From Suillus spraguei (lineage: Eukaryota; Basidiomycota; Agaricomycetes; Boletales; Suillaceae): 64,000 bases of DNA. The notes under the pieces are model-generated. The model was not told where the DNA came from. It ran no database searches and saw only the letters and a program-made list of their open reading frames with translations. Location of the stretch: NCBI GenBank assembly GCA_016800925.1, contig JABCPU010000177.1, positions 1 to 64,000 of the forward strand, in the 5' to 3' direction. Both the position numbers and the translations under genes were made by a program. This document shows positions 1 to 11,838 of this stretch, in pieces; position 1 is the first letter of the stretch, and every line of letters begins with the position of its first letter.

Positions 1-559
1 CAACGTTAGGTTAGATCTACCTAGGACAAAGTCTAGTTTACATGTCAGCAAGAGTAAGTACGAGTGGTAAGGACATACCTCAGCGGACGTGTTAAACAAC
101 ACTGAGATGAAACAACTGTCGAGGAAGATATTAAGTACGCAGGAGTCAAGACGTACGAGACGGAAATATTCTACCGGTGACAACGACGTCTGGTGCCTAA
201 GGTGGACAAGATGCGATAAGACTCGAAAAAGGAAAGGAAGTGGTAGCATGCGTGCCCATCATATCGCCAACAAGGGTCTTTCCGACTTGCCGCGGTACAT
301 CATTTTCAGCAATGAATAAGTTGGTTTTATTGCCTCAGGCCCGCGAAGTTACTCAAAGCACGTGTCTACATGACGTCCTATAAGTTCCTGGAAGACTTAT
401 TCAACTAAGTGCCATCGCCGGTGATGACCTTTTCTTTGCCATCTGACTTTCCTCGGGAATGGTTTGCCAACCGAGACATTCCTGCAATGTCTTTGATCAA
501 CATACAAGAAAGTGAGACTGTATTATTAGTCAAGGCGTTGACAAAGGCTCGGCATCTGC

Positions 560-860
560 ATTGGAAAATGCACTAACAGATGCGTCACATGAGGAATCTA
601 CAGGTATTCAGATTGGGTCACAATTCAGCGATGACGAACTCGAGAGAGACCATGCCGGGATACTGCAGATGAATGATGAACAAAATCTCGCGCTCACATT
701 ATACAGGCTCAGCTTCATAGACCTATCCACCACGAACCATTCTCCCAACTTCTGATGGTAATATATGGGGAGGGCGGCACCGGAAAACCAGCACTTACTG
801 AGATAACGCGATTATGTGCGGTGCAAAAGTGCAACAATGTCAATTTGCCTTAACCCTAGC
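560..860 (+). pseudogene. Helitron/Pif1-type helicase remnant
   Basis: A short stretch reads, across frame changes, as the start of a Pif1-like helicase. It has an N-D-E-Q-N helicase Q-like segment near 670-685, followed by a phosphate-binding loop GEGGTGK at 767-787. In fungi this arrangement (LNxEQ, then GEGGTGKS) is found in the C-terminal helicase of Helitron Rep/Hel proteins and in Pif1. Here the usual Ser after GTGK is Pro, and stops and frameshifts follow within about 60 bases, so it is dead. Sequence from 300 to 560 may hold the degraded upstream part, but I cannot place domains there. No Helitron ends were found. Assignment rests on one motif plus spacing. Confidence 0.45.
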
Positions 861-1547
861 ACATGCATTCACTGATTTCGAATGACAAGGTCAAACAACA
901 GAACGAGTTGTCGTTGACCTTGGAAATTCGTCTTCGTTGGCGCTGGATTGATTTCACGCTACATCTCTTTCGGAACCGAGGGAAAGAAACTATCAGACTA
1001 CTGAGACTTCAATTTGACCACAAGTTACTTACTAACCTACTCATTATCCCTAGGAAGACCTTCGATAAGAAGACAAGAGGTTGTCTTACTGGGCCACAAG
1101 TCCACAGCGACAAAAGATAGTGGTTAAAAAATAAGTTCGTTATTTGTGTGTGTAGTACCGGTGTACAGATAAGAATATTTTTCAGGAACGGGCCAGAGTT
1201 CGGAAGGAGAGGACGACAAAGTACAAGGATATCAGAAAAATTCAGTAACTCGAAAAGGAATCGTCGAAGGGAAAGTTGAAAACATCGTTCGGGATTTGCC
1301 GTTATTTGTGCGTGTAGACGAGCCGCTATGACGATTCCCCCCCATCCCCCCCAATAAACCTTAAATCTGTAGGGGGGGTACCCCAGTGATGTTCAGGGTG
1401 GATACAAAAGTAAGAATGCTTGTGTCGCCGTCATTGTTTTGTCATGTTTGCGTGTAATCACGGCATTGTGACATAGTACGGAACGAAGCGAAATAGGAGC
1501 GATTCTCAACTCTGAATATATTCGTCTCTCGCTCATATAGCTCTTAA

Positions 1548-2258
1548 CAAGAAAAGTAAGCGCTTACATTGTGTCGCAACCTGTCTGTGTTTTAATATCT
1601 GCTTCTTCAAGCTTAAAAGGATCATAATCATGATCAAATTCTGTGGATATCTGGTCTCAGATGAGTGGTTGTACCAACGAGGCGTTGAGTTGGGTTATCC
1701 GCACCCCAACACGTACTCGTCAGAGATCATTCTCCCGGCTTCCAGACATGTCAGGTTAAATACGGGCATTTACTATTGCACCAGATTCCGCCAAGTGCAA
1801 ACTAAGAAGGGGGGACACTCTTGGTGCATTGCCTTCGCCTCAAACGATCCTTATGAAGGCTTACCAACTAGCGCACCCTCTGAGGAAAAATACACATGTT
1901 TGAAGGAGGCACTGCAGAAGAATGGCCCACCTCGCTGGTACCGACAAGCTCCTTGAATCAAAACGTCAGTAACCTATGCACATCGTCGGTAGAGGCGCTG
2001 GAGCTTATTTTTCCTGTCAAAACCATACAATTGTCTCAACGTCATTGCAAATGACACATACACCCATCCATGCGCTCGAACCCCTTGTACCGTACTTGCC
2101 CCTATTCTTGTATTGGTTCGAGGAAGGGAGATCCCACGCTTATGGTGCCCAAGATCCTCGATGACTAGTAGCTCTCCCTCTCCCTCTTTTGTCGCACTAG
2201 AGTAATCCTTCGGTCGGTGACCCCATGTTCCGTTATCTTATAGTTGTAATATTGCAAG
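1548..2258 (+). repeat. Small-ORF repeat unit, copy 1
   Basis: This block is repeated at about 13500-14330 and 37510-38390 in the same orientation. The copies share the leader around the small ORF, its coding region and roughly 300 bases of 3' flank (the shared flank includes GTCGGTAGAGGCGCTGGAGC). The left copy loses similarity after about 2258. The other two continue for about another 100 bases. In the 37-kb copy the unit follows directly downstream of the protease-like locus, suggesting that protease plus small ORF was the ancestral duplicated module. Confidence 0.8.
1630..1956 (+). CDS. Small hypothetical protein, intact copy of a three-copy family
   Basis: Single-exon ORF of 108 aa starting at ATG. 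It contains a patterned N-terminus (KFCGYLVSDEWLYQRG), a central IIL-PASRH segment and a basic region followed by SWCIAFASNDPYEGLP, ending in GPPRWYRQAP. I see no signal peptide, membrane segment or known motif. Two further copies at 13648 and 37589 carry a premature stop and a frameshift respectively, so this is the only full-length reading frame of the three. Conservation of the protein frame across copies (mostly substitutions such as PHPNTY/PRPDTY) suggests it was once coding. Function is unknown. Confidence 0.55.
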   Translation: MIKFCGYLVSDEWLYQRGVELGYPHPNTYSSEIILPASRHVRLNTGIYYCTRFRQVQTKKGGHSWCIAFASNDPYEGLPTSAPSEEKYTCLKEALQKNGPPRWYRQAP

Positions 2259-4016
2259 TGATTACTCATCGTCATAAGTTTGTACATGCTGTATCAGTAG
2301 CAATGCGTGCGCAGGACTTCCACTTCTGATCAGCCCGTCATTGGTCGTAGTAGCGCCATGGAGGTGCCAGCAGTCCTTGCAGACTCCGCTGGCTTGTTCT
2401 GATCACTGACTTTTTCGATCTGCTGCATTGAATTGGGGTCGCTCCTTGACGTGTGGGTGACGTTCGTGCGCGTGATCCCCCATTACACGGTCAGACAATC
2501 CTGGTAGCACATTTTCACCTTCGGGATACAACTGAACATTGCCAAGGTCATCTAGCTCACATGGAAAGCATAAGTGTCTCCAAAAGATTCAGTCGAAGTT
2601 CTGCAGGGTATCCGTCAACCACGCGGATCAACGATGTATCATCCGGGTCGACGTCAGAGGCTCAGGGGAATATGTAGACTGGAGCGTACTTCCGCCAGCT
2701 TCCATCACATATCTTCGATCATTAACAGAGTCAAATATGTATGAAGGAAGCTGGCAGACGTCAGCCATGTGGAGGTGCGTGAATAGGAGATCAGCAACAC
2801 CAGTCGACGATGCATATGCTGCGGGAAGCTATCCCGAGTGTTGAATTCGTCGTTGGCCATACCTCATGTGTTTGATTTCCTGCCAAAAGGTAGGGTCTTC
2901 TAAAAGACAAAAGACAGTGAGAATGCATACGCATACGGAAAGGGACACTGAGTAATAAGGCGGCCTTGGCGTTCTCGGTCCACTTCTCGACGAAGCAACA
3001 AAGCTCTAAATTCCGGGCTCACAGGACATCATAGCCATAGTACATGATCACTTTACCCAAAATCCTCGCAGATGACTAAAACTTATGCGCAGAGGTAGGC
3101 TGATTGTTTTCCAGCATCGTCTGGAGAATCCGTTTCCCAGACGAGGTGGTCTTTGTCTTCTATAAAACATGCAAGGAGCCTCATACCAGCAAAATGCTCA
3201 TCAGTGGGGAAAGTGATTCGTATATCACAGTCCACAAGTCTCGTGACAACTAGCTTAAGAGCGGAATTGGACCGGGACAGTATCAAGGTTCGCCTGGAGG
3301 TAACTCTGACTCCGCCAATAGGACTACTGGCTTATTGATGTCTAAACTTGACCAAAAGGTCAGAAAAAGGAGCGATCACATGTGGTACGCAACTGGAGCT
3401 GGGGTGGAGCACGGGGTTGACACGAATTGCCTCCACAGAATCAAATGTTCCGTCCTTATATATTTAGAAGATAGATAGATCGATGGAACATGTCATATAT
3501 TCATGGAATAAACGCTAGAAAGATATGACAATAGCAGAGGGGATGTGGAAATGAGTGAGGCGAACGACATAAACACTAGAGAAGTATGATTATGCCTTTA
3601 CTGGAGGGAAGGAACTCGAGTTTCAATAGCAGTCCTTGCGAGGAACGTAGGCTCGCAGGCATCTTGTATCACAATATGATGGCGTCATAAGGATGCATAA
3701 GATGACGGTCGTGGATCTCGTGTGCGACAACGCACTGTGAGGTCAGCGATGCGGCGTGGCAGTCCTCCTACCAGGTTCAACGTTCAGAATTGAACGTTGA
3801 CAATGTTCAGCATCCTCGCAAAACCAAAGTTGTTGTTATAGACCTGCGACATGATCCGTGCGTCGAAGTAGCGGAGATTCGGACTATCTGAATTTCGAAT
3901 AGTATGAGTAAATCGAACCGAAATAGGAGCGCTGAATCGAGAGACCGTCCGCGACCCCTCGCTTAGGCAGGCCTTAGCCAATCAATTGTGATTATCCGTT
4001 GGACTCCTGGTACCGT
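2259..4016. other. No recognisable gene
   Basis: Only short unsupported reading frames are present. A minus-strand frame at 3083-3286 and a plus-strand frame at 2539-2844 have no recognisable motif. I see no repeat ends here. The right edge is the start of the protease duplication (TAGCTGTTCACGTTCACC at about 4017, repeated at about 35167). Confidence 0.5.
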
Positions 4017-6306
4017 AGCTGTTCACGTTCACCTGTGGGTATGGGGACGTTCATTGGTGAACATTTACCGATTTGGCGAACGTTCGGCGACGGCAGAACA
4101 CTAGTCCGCGACCCCTTTGTCACTCCACTCTTTATATCTTAGATCATGACTCATCGGCAGACTCCAGAGTTCGATATCTCTTATTCCATGAATCAAATCA
4201 TTGCGATGGAGTCCAGCTGCTCCTTCCAATGGGTTACTGCTGCAAATAAACAAGGACCTCCTCAGGCAGGCGGAGCGCTTGTATATACATGTGTAAACGT
4301 GCTATTTATCCAATACGATACATTAAAGCGGTGAAGAACTATGGTGAGCACTATGGTATAGACAAGATGCAAGATGCTAGAGAGACGTGTCTATACAAAT
4401 CCGTGTGCTGCTTTGCATTTGAAAAACAATCCTTTGTATACTTTCGTAATTTCATATTAGTAGTGCATGGCATCAGTGAACTGAGTTGGGGCAAAACCGA
4501 CGCGGCGTTTCTCCTCGGAGCTATCAAGCACAGTGTAGAAGCGCTGCATAAATGGGTAGCCAATCCTAAAGTCAAGCCCTGAGCCAGAGGGCCTGCCAAT
4601 ATCGACAACGACGAGATATATGTTATCGAAATCAACATCGGGAAAAAACGTGGGATTGAGAGAACGAGGCCAGATTTGGGCATTACGAGTGAGACTGAAG
4701 ATTCGCTGTGCAAAATGGTGAACAAGGGGTGAGGGCTGATAGAATTGACGTACACCTCCAATATGGAATTCCAAGGGCTGTAGGGCCATGTACTGGTCAC
4801 GGGTAATCCTGAGAAGACCAGTCCTTGGATCTAAAGTACCGCCGGTTGCAGCCTCATACCTTTCATAGGCATCTATCGAACGTTAAACAGACCATTATTA
4901 CAAGCTGCACCCTGGATACACACCGGTGGCAATGTAAATCAAGTCGATGCTAATATCGATGACACCATCAGTGGTGCCCAAGATCTCCTCTTGGCCATAG
5001 GTGATTCTCTGCTTGATACCCCAAGCGCTTGATGAGGGTGCAATGTCGGTGATAGGACTGAAACAAAACAATTTCTATCAGCCTGGATTGATCTAGGAGC
5101 TGAGGTAGCTTACGTGTAGACCATCGTACCGATGTACTTAGTATTGTCGGGTTCACCAAAGGTGAGCTCTCCGGAACGGTCGTCTAGATCGAAAGTGGGC
5201 CGGAGAAAGATCCCAACAACACGCCGATTAATCTTGCCTTGTTCAAATAGGCGGTCAGTGATAGTCGGGATCGTGTCAAGCACGGCAAGTGGCATAGTAT
5301 TGCGTGACAAGCCTTCAGGCCCGAGGCCAAGGACACCGTCTTTACTTCTGGCGAGGCCTTCCGCAGTAGAAGCAACACCGAGTTGGAAATTGGTGACGGT
5401 GAGCTCACCACCGAGAGTGACGGTATCGCGGTAAATCATTGCTACAGATAATCGTAGGTATTCAAGTTTTCAGCTTATGATATTGTTGTATGTCATACCT
5501 TTGAAGAAGACTTCACCCTCGGGACCATAACTTTCCTTCACAGGCACAGGAAAGCCAGTAAAGACGCTAGTGTCGGTTTTCACATATGTAGTGGAGGCGC
5601 CAACCCATGTGATCGAACTGCCGAAGCTGACAGCCAAGTTGTCTTCAATAATGCATTAGCAGACGCGTATTTCTCAGTATTGAACTAACAGATTGTGGGG
5701 GGGCTGCCCACGCCAACTGGCACGGTGTACGCCAAATCTCTGGTTGTCATGGGAATGCTATCAGCACGTCGGCCATGCGTGTTATAGCCCCTCAAGGCCG
5801 CCACACGAGCTTTATTGTGCTGCAAGAAGTTAATAGTGCCATTGTAGGAGTTTAACCTTCTGGTAAGGGGGAGGGTGATAGAGGAATTGCGAACTTCAAG
5901 GGGGGATCCCGTGATTGAAAAAGCCAGGGAAAGTATCGACAGGGACGCGACGAGGAACATGGCTCACTGGAAAGTAATATCATACACAGTAGCCCATTAT
6001 ATACCGCCAGCGAACACGATGACAATGTTGGGCACCTTAGCCACGTATGAAACGTCGCCCCTCGAAAAAGCAATGATGAGGTGGTTACGATCCGAGTCAT
6101 CGGGAGTGCAAGGATTCGACTTTTTGTTTTTGATGCTGGCAGCAGGTGGCAGGAATTTACAATTCGCTTGTTTACCAATGGTGCAACAGAAACCCGAAAT
6201 CGACTTATTATTAGAGTCAGTTTGGCAACTCGATGTTGGTGCGTGTCAAATGTACATCTGGCGCAACGTGAGTTGCACCGGCATCCTGCTTCGGCCAGTC
6301 GGAGCT
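4017..6306. repeat. Segmental duplication, copy A (protease unit)
   Basis: The block from TAGCTGTTCACGTTCACC to TCGGAGCT is repeated at about 35167-37437 in the same orientation, with scattered substitutions and small indels. It carries the protease-like gene plus about 450 bases of 3' flank and 350 bases of 5' flank. In copy B the sequence runs on through TCAATAAGACATC into the small-ORF unit. In copy A that continuation is found only at 13382, after a 7.07-kb insertion. Confidence 0.9.
4457..5960 (-). CDS. Secreted A1 aspartic-protease-like protein lacking the catalytic motif, copy A
   Basis: Six exons, complement(4457-4705, 4754-4872, 4924-5057, 5114-5441, 5509/5499-5642, 5690-5960; exon 5' edge 5499), give one open frame of 414 aa, the usual length for polyporopepsin-like enzymes. 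An N-terminal signal peptide (MFLVASLSILSLAFSITG) precedes a propeptide. The first lobe contains YNLAVSFGSSITWVGA at residues 91-106, where the family normally reads xLIVDTGSSNTWVGA, so catalytic Asp96 is Ser and the next Thr is Phe. The second lobe keeps Asp282 (GVIDISID), but the DTGTT motif is lost. Flap and fold signatures (DTVTLGGELTV, GVLGLGPEGLS, NAQIWPRSLN, GFAP) remain. Introns are 47-66 bases with clean splice sites. I infer a pseudo-protease or a very young pseudogene. Confidence 0.85.
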
Positions 6307-6330
6307 ATGGAAGACAGGACTGCCGCGCTC
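6307..6330 (+). repeat. Left terminal inverted repeat of the 7.07-kb element
   Basis: Begins ATGGAAGACAGGACTGCC and continues GCGCTC. It pairs with 13351-13373, differing by one base of indel near the inner end. Confidence 0.85.
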
Positions 6331-6492
6331 ACTTAGTCACGTCACAATCACATATAAGGCAATAGGACTCCGTGCACTTCGATCTCGAATAAATAAGTTA
6401 TTTACAAGTGTTCTTTCCGACTTGAAAGTGTCTCCGCCTGACAGCGCTGGGATTACAAGGTCCATCGTAACTCGTCAAAATAAGTAACTCTC

Positions 6493-9063
6493 CTAAGCAT
6501 ATACTTCCAATCCAAATCCTGGCCACTTGCAGTAGTGGTTACAGAGGTGCCTTGCCTTAAAGTCGTCCACCACACTTGCAATGTTCCCATCACCGAAAAG
6601 ATCAATTCCTTCATTGACCGAGCTAGAGAAGCAACACCGGTTAATGAAGGTCGCCAATCATAGTAGCTGAAAATGCACATACCGGTGGGTCAAAATCTGA
6701 GGATCAGTCAGAAGCTCGGTGCTGCCTTGATAATCAGAAATGAATGCCAGACCCTCTGTCTTTTCATACTGGATGTGCTGAGTAAACGAGAGAAAGACGG
6801 CTACATCATAGCCGTATTCGTCCTTGTCGAGTGAAGGTCCATAGTCCTTGTTGTGGATGAACTTCGTGAATGTCTGATCATTAGGAGTACCTGACGTCAC
6901 CCGCTCCTCAAGGAGATATACTGCCGAAAACATCCCTGCCTTAATATCTGCCATCGGAGCTTGTTCGGAGGTGCCCTGAGTGTTTGACGAGTGGCGAGAA
7001 AATGCCAAAGCAATGCCCACTTCCACAAAATGCACATGGGGGATTGGAAAAGATGGCAGAGTCGGTGCGGCATCGATACAGTGATCAATGTACTCGTAAG
7101 TGAAGTCGAGGAGAGATTTTGCCCAGTACAACAAGTTACATTCGTTGAGGAGTTTTTCATGCTCATCTGGTAGTGCGTAACATGAAATCTTGAGGACACT
7201 GGATCCAGTGGTGTGAGGGGAGGTCTGTGAAATGGCCGCTTGACGACAACATCCTGCTGAGCACGCGACCCAAGGCCACTGGAGGACAGGGGAGATAGCA
7301 TGAGCCACCCTGGATGAGCTGTCTTAAAGGCACCGATCCCGATCATGCTGCGAATGGGGACATCGATAGTGAGTTGTCCAATAGACGAATTTGAGATGTT
7401 GGGTTTGAATGAACGATACTGAGGAGTCTTCAAGATATCGGCTAGTGGGCGCACAGGAATTGGATGGAATTGAATGTCCTCGTTGTGGAAGTCATAAACT
7501 AAAGTCGATGCTCATTAGAATGCCTGCCTCAAGACAAAGGATAAACTCACCTTTAGGTGCACACACAGCATCTACACTACCTCCACTTTTCAAGGCCTCT
7601 TTCAAATCATTACGGTCAGGAAGGTGGAATACACCAGGCACTGGCTTCTTGCGAGGAGGTGAGACGTACTATTCGTGGAGTCGCTCTCTCCGCGAACATG
7701 AGCCTGCTTTGCTGATGGATGTGTCGGATTATGTGCTGAGCTGTCAGTAACAGCGGAATTACATCCCACAGTAGATAAGGCATCCGGTCCTTCGAAGTCA
7801 AGACCAAAAGGGTCTTCTGAGTTGGTGCCGGAAGTTCGAGGGTCTCGTTCTTCAGTAACAGTATTGATAGATCTGTGTCATTGGAGCTGTTCACGCAAGG
7901 TATTCTGAGAAATCTATGAGTTAGCAGAGTGACAATACATTGAATGAGCGGAATCTTACTTCTTCTTCAGTTTTTTCCAGCCATGCCTCATACTCACACC
8001 ACTGCGCTGCAGGCACAACAACCATGAGTAAGAATTGCTTGGTCTTGAAAGTTGTCGTCTTTGGTCCGCGTCGAGATTGGACTAAGCACTGAGCTAAGAA
8101 GTACGGAATGGCAGGCAAATGTCCAGATAGGTCAACCCAGGTAGCATCCCGGACAACGAATTCTTCGGTGCGCCAAAGAAATCCCCTTCCAAATGTGAGG
8201 ATTTTCGGTAGAATAGTATCTAAAGCGATTTGTATAAGCCCAGGGGCGTCCAAGCGAGCGTCGATGTCCTTCTTTCCTTCACAAATATTCTGATTTATGA
8301 GCATCAGAAAAACAGCAACCTGGAGAGATAGAAAGAAAAACAAACGTACCCCAAAGTTGATGCCGCGCCCACTTTTCTTCCGTGAATTTCCCTCATATAC
8401 AGCTGATATCTCTAATGTGATGGTCTCTGCAGGGGGCGGAGCATATGCCAGTTTAGCCCATCATTCACGCTCCAGACCATACTGAGCATGGTGCACGGAA
8501 TATCCTATGGCACCAGATACCATGTTCGGGTTGGAACTAGCCGGCGATTGTTGCCATGATAGAGGCACAGCAATATCTGGGCCTGAAATGCAGTGTATGT
8601 GCGCAGTGCTACTGGAGGGCTGAGACAAGAAGGGTACTACGCAGGGTGGATTGATAGTTGCTATTAAATTTCGCCATTCAGACATGTTTGATATGTAATA
8701 GAGAAATTTGACTTACACTTGCGTTGTGCTGCATTCACGGTCTGGCGTATGATATGAGGATCTGGAAGTAACTGTGATTGTGGGCTGGATGTAATTAATA
8801 GCGTCATTGATCAAAAGCTATATAGGGGTTTTAAGTGTACTTACAAGAAGGGCGGACTGAAGAGGGTCAGACCGAAGTTGAAAGCTTCTGTGAGTATCGC
8901 AAGTAACATGCTTCACAAACGAAGCGACCAGGTTGGCCAGGCACAATGGTGGAAACATAATAGCATGGAGCACCTTTGAGTATTGTGCCACGCAAGCAGG
9001 TCGACCACAGACATGGTCCTCCTTGGCAATAGCATCTTTGGTAAATTGAGAGACGAGTTCCAT
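6493..9063 (-). pseudogene. Alpha-type protein kinase pseudogene
   Basis: The kinase part is clear. The N-lobe segment IGIGAFKTAHPGWL and the DVVVKRPF lysine region lie near 7230-7340, then LLYWAKSLLDFTYEYI, AVYLLEE and GLAFISDYQG with TDPQILTH near 6690-6940. After an intron comes FGDGNIASVVDDF and a CNHYC zinc-ligand pair, with a TAG stop at 6493. These are the conserved alpha-kinase landmarks. The N-terminus (from ATG 9063) carries CGRPAC, and in another frame PCYYVSTIVPGQPGRFVCEAC, the zinc-ribbon-like leader common in basidiomycete alpha-kinases. At least two frameshifts break it (near 8960 and near 7225), and exons between 7500 and 8700 are unclear. Basidiomycete alpha-kinases form large expanded families. 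This copy lies within a transposon-like element. Confidence 0.75.
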
Positions 9064-9170
9064 GACGCTAGTAGGTGCTTGTGTGATGAGTTGAAGGAAT
9101 TGAAGGAATATTGTTGGAAGAGTAGCCCTACAACACTTCAGAGACAGGCTTTATATAAAGACTGCCTGGA

Positions 9171-9560
9171 AAAACTCACCGCTCTGAAGAGTCGCATCTA
9201 GTAAGTGGAGGGTCATTGATATCCCGCAGTACTGAGTTGCATCTAAGTCGAGAGTCAGCAAATTCTTCATCGAGTCGGATCATTGTGCCCGACACGAAAC
9301 GACACACAGATTCACCATGTGGTCGAAACAGCACACAGATTCAACATATTAAAACTCACTGCTCTGAAGAGTTGCATCTAGTAAGTGGAGGGTCATTGAT
9401 ATCCTGCAGTACTGTGACTGAGTTGCATCTAAGTCGAGAGTCAGCAAATTCTTCAGTGAGTCGGATCATTGTGCCCAACATGTGAGTCACCATGATCATG
9501 GTCAAAACAACACACAGATTCACCATGTGGTCGAAACAGCACACAGATTCAACATATTAA
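9171..9560. repeat. Two-copy tandem repeat, about 180 bases
   Basis: Unit 1 starts at AAAACTCACC (9171) and unit 2 at AAAACTCACT (9351). Each contains GAGTYGCATCTAGTAAGTGG, CGAGAGTCAGCAAATTCTTC and CACACAGATTCAACATATTA. The second unit has short insertions, including an extra CACACAGATTCACC block. It lies between the divergently transcribed alpha-kinase and integrase-like genes. Confidence 0.85.
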
Positions 9561-9900
9561 AGTTATCTGCTGCAGTGTATCCGAAAGTCTCCGCATCGGA
9601 CTTATCATGGCGGACTTTATTCAATTGTACTGACCTTTCAAGTCTAGCCATTTGTCGCATTCAACCTCAGGCTGCAACTCTATCAGTGCAGTCGCATTCA
9701 ACCTGGTGTTCATTTACCTAACTCTTATCTTGGTGTTCAAGTTGGTGTTCAGTGCGCCTATTCCGCTGACTCCACTCTTATCTTGGTGTTCCTATTCCGC
9801 TGACTCTTAGTATTTTCAGTGCATCTATACCGTTTATTGCTGTCAGCGCTTGCCATTGAAGCTTTTAAAGTGCAGCTATCATGACCGTCATTCAAATACT

Positions 9901-11838
9901 ATGCCCAACCAAAACAAGCAAACCTGTACGCACCTCTCTATGTATTGTGATTACAAGGCTAACATGACTTGCAATATCAGCACCACTTGAGGAGATCGCT
10001 CCTCACATCCTTCGGTACTGGAAAGCACGTCAAACAGACAGAAAGATTGTAGAAAACTTGCAGAATCATTTCGACACGTCTCATTATGGACTAGGTGAGT
10101 CAATTTCCACTAATTGATACTATTTCCCTGATCTTTGTGAGTAGATACACGAAGTTCAGACAGATATGCAATGACATGGGTCTCCTGCGTACCCGCCAGC
10201 AGAGCCACACCATCGAATGTATCTGTGAAGCCATGATCGAGCTTCGCAAGGCATACCCAAATGCTGGTGCGCGGGAAATGGTGATTTTGCTATTTCACGA
10301 GAAAGAAATGAGCGTTTCAAGGTAGTTAATTTGTTCGCCGTTGATCTGTATCTGACTAGCTACCAAATAGAAACTTAGTGATAGCATACTGTGCCATCTA
10401 TGAAGCAGACCTCGTACATCAGCGAAAAGCCCGCCGTCTCAAGCGGAGGCGGTTCTGGGCTGCCGGCTCAACGACCTATTCGCTGTGGATCAACACGATA
10501 AGTGGCTTCGATTGGTCTTGCATTGCATACTGGAGTGGAGCCATTCTGGGTCGTATCATGTGGATCCGAGTCTGGCATTCTAACCGCAACCCCCAGCTCA
10601 TTCTCACATACTATCTTGAGACTATCCAGAAACTGGGCCGTAAGTTCATTCTAATAATTATCTATTGCACTGTTACTTATTCAAGTTGCCTTGCCTGGGT
10701 ATGACAGATATTCCGCGAGTGACTCAGAGTGATCCCGGCACTGAAAACTACAGGATCGCCAATGCACACACTATGCTTCATCAAATGAACGATCTGGCAC
10801 TGCAAGGTACATTACAACACCGCTGGATGTGGACCAAGAAGAATGTTAAACTGGAGATCACCTGGTCTCAGTTACGGCACTGGTTTACTCCCGGTTTCGA
10901 AACACTCTTGGATGAAGGAGTGGAGAACGGCTGGTATGATAGCGATAATACCCTTCAGGTGTAATTGACTTCAGCTTTCCACCATTTCAACTTTGCTCAC
11001 AGCGGTGTATTTAGCATGATCTTCCACTGGATTTTTATTCCGTGGCTTCAGTGCGAGTTAGATAGGTATCAGGACCGTGTTAATAACACCCTCAAGAGGC
11101 CAGATCGTAACAAGGTATTTGATTGTTTGATAGTAGTCATTTATATTTGTTTAGCGCTTACAATCTAGGTGCTTCCACATGGTGTACCTAATCTAATATA
11201 CGAGTCTCCAGAAGCTTTCGGGGCCCTGACTTTAAGGTGCACTTCACTACTTGAACCATGTTGTCACACTAACCGGCTTATCATTCTAGGTAACAGTCAA
11301 ACAAGACGATATAGACTATGTCCACCATCTCTATGTGGACCCTGACCATCTGGTCTTCATTTGGTTCCCCGACCCCTCAACGACTTCATTCAAGGCTGTT
11401 ACGAAGACCTAGGCCATCCTCCAATCACTCGCCAGTCCGTCTGGATGATCTACTTAGATTTGTATGATTCGATGCAGCACTCTGTGCAGGTGCCAGCCAT
11501 TGTCAGGTCTCTTACAGATGGCACTGACCTGGACGAAGAGCCTTTGCCTCTCCTTGAAAACCAAAACGACCTTTTTTTTCACGAGGATACTGATGGTACT
11601 TACTACATGGGTGGCATTCACGGCGGACAAGGTCTTGGTATGTTTTCTCTGTTTGAATTAAGTTTGCGCTAAATTACTGCACATTAGATGCATCTGATCA
11701 TCACTGGCTGGATGAACTGGCTGAGTTGGACGAACCAGGTGCACACTTACTGCCTACAGCTCCAATCATAGAGGAAGAGGCATTAGTTATTGCAGAATTC
11801 TCTGATGAGGAGGACAATGATGAAACATTTGATTGGTG
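9901..11838 (+). pseudogene. Integrase-like (DDE core) gene, frameshifted
   Basis: Starts at ATG 9901 (first exon 9901-9925, second from 9981). It reads PLEEIAPHILRYW, then after an intron YTKFRQICNDMGL, the basic block LKRRRFWAAG, GRIMWIRVWHSNRNP, VTQSDPGTENYRIAN, GTLQHRWMW, FTPGFETLLDEGV and IPWLQCELDRY. The last exon is acidic (SDEEDNDETFDW) and stops at 11838. This order matches basidiomycete proteins annotated as integrase core-domain proteins. The catalytic-type segment DLFAVDQHDKWLR is present at about 10475-10510 but out of frame with its flanks, and another frame change occurs near 11365 (HLVFIW versus VPRPLNDF), so the gene is broken. It could be the transposase of the enclosing 7.07-kb element. 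Confidence 0.7.

Noticed and set aside
1976..2164. Second small ORF (MHIVGRGAGAYFS...) downstream of the small-ORF gene, repeated at 13922
   Set aside because: It lies in the conserved 3' flank. The third copy near 37935 has indels that break it, so the similarity reflects DNA duplication and not protein conservation.
5132..5434. 100-codon plus-strand frame over the protease (also at 36286-36588)
   Set aside because: Exact antisense of protease exon 3. It appears in both copies only because the exon is conserved.
9171..9560. CRISPR-like or satellite array
   Set aside because: Only two long units of about 180 bases without spacers, in a eukaryotic transposon context.
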